NCBI GenBank assembly: GCA_017462485.1
Contig: JAFTRA010000008.1
Location: 52,256-116,255 of the forward strand
Origin: Clostridia bacterium
Lineage (GTDB): Bacteria; Bacillota; Clostridia; Oscillospirales; CAG-272
Direction: 5' to 3'
Length of the DNA: 64,000 nucleotides
Below, piece by piece: positions 61,301 through 64,000 of this stretch. The notes below the pieces were generated by a model, which saw nothing but the letters and a program-made list of their open reading frames with translations, had not been told where the DNA came from and ran no database searches. Made by a program: the position numbers and the translations under genes. The number at the start of each line of letters is the position of its first letter. Position 1 is the first letter of the stretch.

Positions 61301-61805
61301 TACGGCAAAGCTTAAGCAGCTCTATGCGGTAGGAGATGACAGCGCGCTCAACACCTACGTTAATGATTACGTTGACAGTAAGCTCGCTGATACCTATTTC
61401 GATAATCTTTCGGCTGATATGAAGTCTTACCTCAACAATTACGTTGATAATGGACTTAAAGCAATGTGGAAGGACGATTACGACTTCTGGTATGCAACCT
61501 ACAAGATGGACGACCTCAAGGCAGGAAAAACTCACGGTGTTACCGGTCTTGATTATACCGATGATATTATGTCGTACGTTGAAAAGATGCTTGATGACAC
61601 TAACGGTGACGGTGTAATCGACGCGGAGGACGGCTTCAACCTGCCTTCCGATATCGGAACTGTTACAGCAGAGGCAGAGGGATGCGTTCTCGTCGATGCC
61701 GAGCTTGCGCGGATTCTCCAGACTCTTATGGACCATAATACGTTTAGAAACGTAACTAACTCTTGGACCAAGCTTTGCTACTACTACGAGTATTACGGAG
61801 CTTAA
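58359..61805 (+). CDS. Large lipoprotein with Ig-like and TlpA thioredoxin domains
   Basis: 1,148 residues. Signal peptide with lipobox GTLASC (Cys29), acidic linker, an Ig-like/prealbumin-like domain (about 53-135), then a TlpA/ResA-type thioredoxin (about 150-320) with active site CSPC (Cys199, Cys202) in NFWYSTCSPC and the cis-Pro segment GTAGYPTNVMI. After this come beta-rich parts: one with WYAFTPTTSGVYRV, as in PPC-like domains, and a C-terminal helical region with an EF-hand-like loop DTNGDGVIDAED. It probably acts in disulfide exchange outside the membrane, perhaps serving surface proteins. The ATG at 58359 has AAAGGAG 5 bp before; an in-frame upstream TTG is rejected. Full role unknown. 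Confidence 0.85.
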   Translation: MMKKSKRIISLILALLMLFTCIVGTLASCDGDKDSDDDNSTQIGVGNKGDGATIGYTVSVKTVGGRALEDVAVYTYADSTLKDLISFGSTDKNGRVTIDMERKDGYVAVLDRVPKGYNVAPYYEFKSGSADIVLGSSVILPETAGDYEIPASYKLGDIMYDFEVTTVDSVNPENVKVVRLSELLKTKKAVLINFWYSTCSPCISEFPYIDTVAKEYADDVAVICLNTYVPDTESSVATFKATNELSLDMAKADPALFTAFGTAGYPTNVMIDRFGTICLIEVGGLPSEKPFRKMFDYFSAAEYKQKIFTSLEELTPQEVPNITQPESSILEGVLNSGSISATYYPETDSADAAYSWPFINGTKDNVPCVYASNAEKDSSYAIMHVDVDMKAGDVLGFEYLSSTEENTDILYVLVDGEDIYQISGLGSQWKKCYPYVAKRDGTYKLSLVYTKDASVDEGDDTVYLKNFHITNKESIDVKTYIPYLAATRDENTGTYSYLNPGENVKFSAQDGYYHVCSTDSHTEDNGLCAGNCPLLLADLMGITYLSSDNSVYSWAYNGEIVIGTKNYYEDIVEYCSYASNGTISGLCTVNKELKSLLDVVIQLKGFDKSENEWLKVCKYYDTYCTDGPLADPIAGLAPHSAFDTVLSVDKNEYPNKVVYDGRVIMPRGLWYAFTPTTSGVYRVTSNSTSSVNGWIFSADKTELLVYDHVERFSKIPAVAGDPSHQNNNVSMVLYMEAGTTYYIDIAFYDVTQAGEFTFNVVYEAESLELFRSASPGGAFTYDVDENGNVGNTVIAGGIKVALDTESGYYRHVLDDESFGEYVFVDLVRVAGPFDKAIYLDPSLFKDGAVIKDLISLGAFNFEATETDRNGMLYLKLYALLGLREYAKTGTDSTLKAEIANNIAARELEALNLYFGSKSTKQEVINFLSANNEIENDKGELVSTVDASLKTLLDNYNNAEGDEALLAAENALISYMENLLTDTAKLKQLYAVGDDSALNTYVNDYVDSKLADTYFDNLSADMKSYLNNYVDNGLKAMWKDDYDFWYATYKMDDLKAGKTHGVTGLDYTDDIMSYVEKMLDDTNGDGVIDAEDGFNLPSDIGTVTAEAEGCVLVDAELARILQTLMDHNTFRNVTNSWTKLCYYYEYYGA

Positions 61806-61820
61806 TTTTCAAAAAGTAAA

Positions 61821-61851
61821 AACGGCTCGGGAATTTTTTCCCGAGTCGGTT
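61821..61851 (+). terminator. Hairpin between the first and second lipoprotein genes
   Basis: A stem of about 13 bp, AACGGCTCGGGAA with TTCCCGAGTCGGTT (one G-U), but only a short A/T stretch follows. It may reduce read-through. Confidence 0.55.
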
Positions 61852-61875
61852 ATAAAAATAAAAGAGGTTAATTAA

Positions 61876-63090
61876 ATGAAAAAAATACTGACTCTTTTGT
61901 TATCTTTAACCCTTCTTTCGTGGATGTTTGTTTTGACGTCCTGTGACAACAAAAAGGATGATGATGACGATAAAAAAACACCTCTCGAATATTCCGTAAC
62001 CGTCGTTGACGTTGACGGAAGCTTAGTATCCGGAGCGGTAGTAACGGTTTTCCGCGACGGTGTAAAGCAAGGCTTGAAGTCCACCGACGCAAACGGAAAA
62101 GCGGTCTTTGATTTTGCTGAGGGCTCTTATACGTTTACAATAACCTTCGTAGGCAAAAATCAGTACGCCTATGATGCAGATAAATGCAAAATGACTGAGG
62201 AAAAATCGGCAGTAGAGATATGCGTTGCTTCAAAAGCGGGCGAGTCAATCGAGCTTTATAACGGTTCGACTGCGGGAATTATAAAAGACGACGTTTATTT
62301 CGTAGAATTTTCCGAGGGCAAGCCCACCTATTTCCTCTATACTCCTACTGTTGCGGGAAGATATAAGATAAGCGTTGATACCGATGCCGATGCTAAATGC
62401 TGCTACTTTGGCTCTCCTATGATAATTTACGAAAAGGATATAAGCAATGAAGATGATAAAGCTGCCGACGGCTCCATTTTTATGGATTTCAGGTCGTTTA
62501 ACTTGAATCAGACGCAGTATCTTATAGGTGTCGTAGGCGAAACTGACGGCAGCGGATATTTGAGAATCGAAAAGGTTTCCGAGCTTGAAAAGATTCCCGA
62601 GGAATATCCTTGGACTCAGTATCAGCCTACTACGCCCATAACCAAGTTCACATATACGGGCGGCGCTCTTACAAATATTGACGTAACCGATTTGACAGTG
62701 AGAGCGGTGTATAATGAAAACGACGGATATTATCATTTGAACAGCGTAAACGGACCTGTGCTTTACGTGAATCTGACAAAGCCGTCGCCTTATAAGGACT
62801 CCCTTGCTGCTATCGTGGAAACGCAGAACTTCGGTTATTATATCTACGATGAAAACGGAGCTTTCAAATATAAGCTTACTTATACAGATCTCTTGTGCGA
62901 TTATATTGAGAACGCTGACGAAAATGTGGGCATTTATCCTATGACGTACGATTTGGCACTCGCTATAAAGGATGCGGGAACTCATATCGGATTCTTTACG
63001 GCAGACCCGGGTTCTGTATCGAACACTTTCTTTGGAGAAGTTCCGATTACCGTTAATTCCTGGCTCTTTGCTTGCTGCTACGAGCAGTAA
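61876..63090 (+). CDS. Lipoprotein with Ig-like domain, related to the upstream TlpA protein
   Basis: 404 residues. Lipobox VLTSC (Cys23), an acidic Lys/Asp linker (DNKKDDDDDKK), then an Ig-like domain of the carboxypeptidase-regulatory/SpaA type (SVTVVDVDGSLVSGAVVTVF, about 36-115). The remainder matches the end of the preceding protein in layout: FLYTPTVAGRYKISV against WYAFTPTTSGVYRV, then NDGYYHLNSVNGPVLYVNL against ESGYYRHVL...YVFVDLV, and NSWLFACCYEQ against NSWTKLCYYYEYYG at the ends. So it looks like a shortened paralogue without the thioredoxin domain. Surface-exposed; function unknown. Confidence 0.82.
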   Translation: MKKILTLLLSLTLLSWMFVLTSCDNKKDDDDDKKTPLEYSVTVVDVDGSLVSGAVVTVFRDGVKQGLKSTDANGKAVFDFAEGSYTFTITFVGKNQYAYDADKCKMTEEKSAVEICVASKAGESIELYNGSTAGIIKDDVYFVEFSEGKPTYFLYTPTVAGRYKISVDTDADAKCCYFGSPMIIYEKDISNEDDKAADGSIFMDFRSFNLNQTQYLIGVVGETDGSGYLRIEKVSELEKIPEEYPWTQYQPTTPITKFTYTGGALTNIDVTDLTVRAVYNENDGYYHLNSVNGPVLYVNLTKPSPYKDSLAAIVETQNFGYYIYDENGAFKYKLTYTDLLCDYIENADENVGIYPMTYDLALAIKDAGTHIGFFTADPGSVSNTFFGEVPITVNSWLFACCYEQ

Positions 63091-63155
63091 AAGTAAACCA
63101 AAATTGTCAAAAATACCGCTAATAACTTCTAAAAATAAAAATGGAGACAATGAAA

Positions 63156-63824
63156 ATGAAAAAGCTTTTTGCTCTTCTTTTGGCTCTTACTCTTCTTGTT
63201 TCGGGTATGTGCCTCCTTGTGTCCTGCGATGACGATAAGGACAATAATGAAACAAACAATAATGAAAACAACGAAAACAATAACGATGACGCAGTTAAGG
63301 TTGATTATACCGTAACGGTTAAGGATAACAACGGAGATGCTGTTTCGGGCGTTAAGGTTACCTTTAAGGTAGGTCCCAAGGATTCTTATGAGGCAACCTC
63401 CGACGCGAGCGGTAAGGCTACTATCAATATTGTGGAAACAAATCTTCCGATAAGAGCTTCTTACGTAGCTACCGCACTTCCCGCAGGATACATCAAGGGC
63501 TCAGCTACCCACGTTGACTTTGCTTCGGGCGCAAAGACCGCGGAGCTTGAAGTTTTAAAGGGAATTCTTCACACTGTTTACGTAAAAAATAGCTCTGATG
63601 CTGCCGTTGCAAATGCGAGCGTTCAGGTTTGCGTTGACGGTGTTTGCAATGCGGCGGTAATGACCGATGCTGACGGAAAAGCTGTATTCTATGTAAATCC
63701 CAATTTTACAGAAGCATATGCGCAGTTCAATACTGCTCCCGAGGGCTATAACGCTCCCACAGAACTCAAAATATACTACACCAACGGTGAAACCGAAGCT
63801 ACGTTCGTAGTAACCGAAGCGTAA
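63156..63824 (+). CDS. Small lipoprotein with two Ig-like domains
   Basis: 222 residues. Lipobox CLLVSC (Cys24), Asn/Glu/Asp-rich stalk (residues 25-45) like that of the nuclease lipoprotein, then two Ig-like domains in tandem (about 50-135 and 136-222), each with the pattern SGVKVTF/NASVQVCV followed by SGKATINI/DGKAVFYV. Third member of the cluster by its N-terminal plan. GGAG lies 9 bp before the ATG at 63156; an earlier in-frame ATG at 63141 overlaps that ribosome site and is rejected, and 63150 is possible. Repeat R5 begins about a dozen bases after the stop. Function unknown. Confidence 0.8.
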   Translation: MKKLFALLLALTLLVSGMCLLVSCDDDKDNNETNNNENNENNNDDAVKVDYTVTVKDNNGDAVSGVKVTFKVGPKDSYEATSDASGKATINIVETNLPIRASYVATALPAGYIKGSATHVDFASGAKTAELEVLKGILHTVYVKNSSDAAVANASVQVCVDGVCNAAVMTDADGKAVFYVNPNFTEAYAQFNTAPEGYNAPTELKIYYTNGETEATFVVTEA

Positions 63825-63835
63825 ACTAAATAACA

Positions 63836-64000
63836 AAAAAGGTGCTGCTTCATTTAGGCATAACCGAATAAAAACACCGAGGTGTTGTATTACGCAGCAC
63901 CTCGGTTGTATTTTTTACAATTTTCAAGAAAATTAAGGTTGAAAACCACCGGTTTTCTTAATTTTTATGGTGTTTTTATTCTATCGCCGTTTCCTCGCTC
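63836..64000 (+). repeat. Structured intergenic repeat R5 (cut by the window end)
   Basis: Starts GGTGCTGCTTCATTTAGG right after the third lipoprotein gene. Core with arms AATAAAAACACC (63867-63878) and GGTGTTTTTATT (63969-63980), 114 bp, same length as in R1 with two substitutions; the right flank CTATCGCCGTTTCCTCGCTC also matches R1. Plus orientation, opposite to R1. Confidence 0.85.

Overview
The window reads as a chromosomal segment of an anaerobic, spore-forming Bacillota of the class Clostridia, probably an uncultured gut lineage. Supporting this are spoIVA, the Gram-positive replicase polC, the Firmicutes block pyrH-frr-uppS-cdsA-dxr-rseP-ispG-polC, a transketolase split into two genes, strong Shine-Dalgarno sites and textbook sigma-A promoters with 17-bp spacers. 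I see no tRNA, rRNA, CRISPR array, phage gene or transposase.

Layout. 1-3.6 kb (+): the end of metF, a separate methionine synthase activation-domain gene and metH. 3.7-9.0 kb (-): an alpha/beta hydrolase, spoIVA, a family 2 glycoside hydrolase and a CPBP membrane protease. 9.3-12.4 kb (+): a DUF1846 protein, a small unknown protein and a secreted nuclease lipoprotein with an Asn/Glu/Thr repeat stalk. 13-26.2 kb (+): transketolase halves, then UMP kinase, ribosome recycling factor, isoprenoid and phospholipid synthesis, the RseP site-2 protease and PolC. 26.2-27.2 kb (-): three small unknown genes. 27.4 kb (+): a YfcE-type phosphoesterase. 28.4-32.3 kb (-): glmS, glmM and a GlmU acetyltransferase-like protein, the amino-sugar branch of wall synthesis. 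32.7 kb (+): an ABC exporter. 34.7-37.9 kb (-): an M3 peptidase lipoprotein and an ROK glucokinase. 38.2-40.9 kb (+): nifS, an iscU/nifU scaffold and mnmA, i.e. sulfur transfer to Fe-S clusters and tRNA.

The most distinctive part is 41.2-63.8 kb. On the minus strand a gene for an about 3,000-residue membrane-bound subtilase with BspA-type leucine-rich repeats lies 32 bp upstream of a complete oligopeptide transporter (oppA-B-C-D-F) and an 81-residue membrane protein. The arrangement looks like one transcription unit that cleaves proteins outside the cell and imports the peptides. Divergent from it are three tandem lipoprotein genes with the same N-terminal plan (lipobox, acidic or Asn-rich linker, Ig-like domain); the first also carries a thioredoxin (TlpA-like) domain.

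Five intergenic regions carry one family of structured repeats, each placed directly or shortly after a stop codon. They share the core TTTAGGCATAACCGAATA, contain nested hairpins, show partial compensatory changes between copies, and in two cases end in a long-range stem followed by a T tract. I read them as a genome-specific family of elaborate, often bidirectional terminators, and with the protease-transporter unit they are the main candidates for something not yet described.
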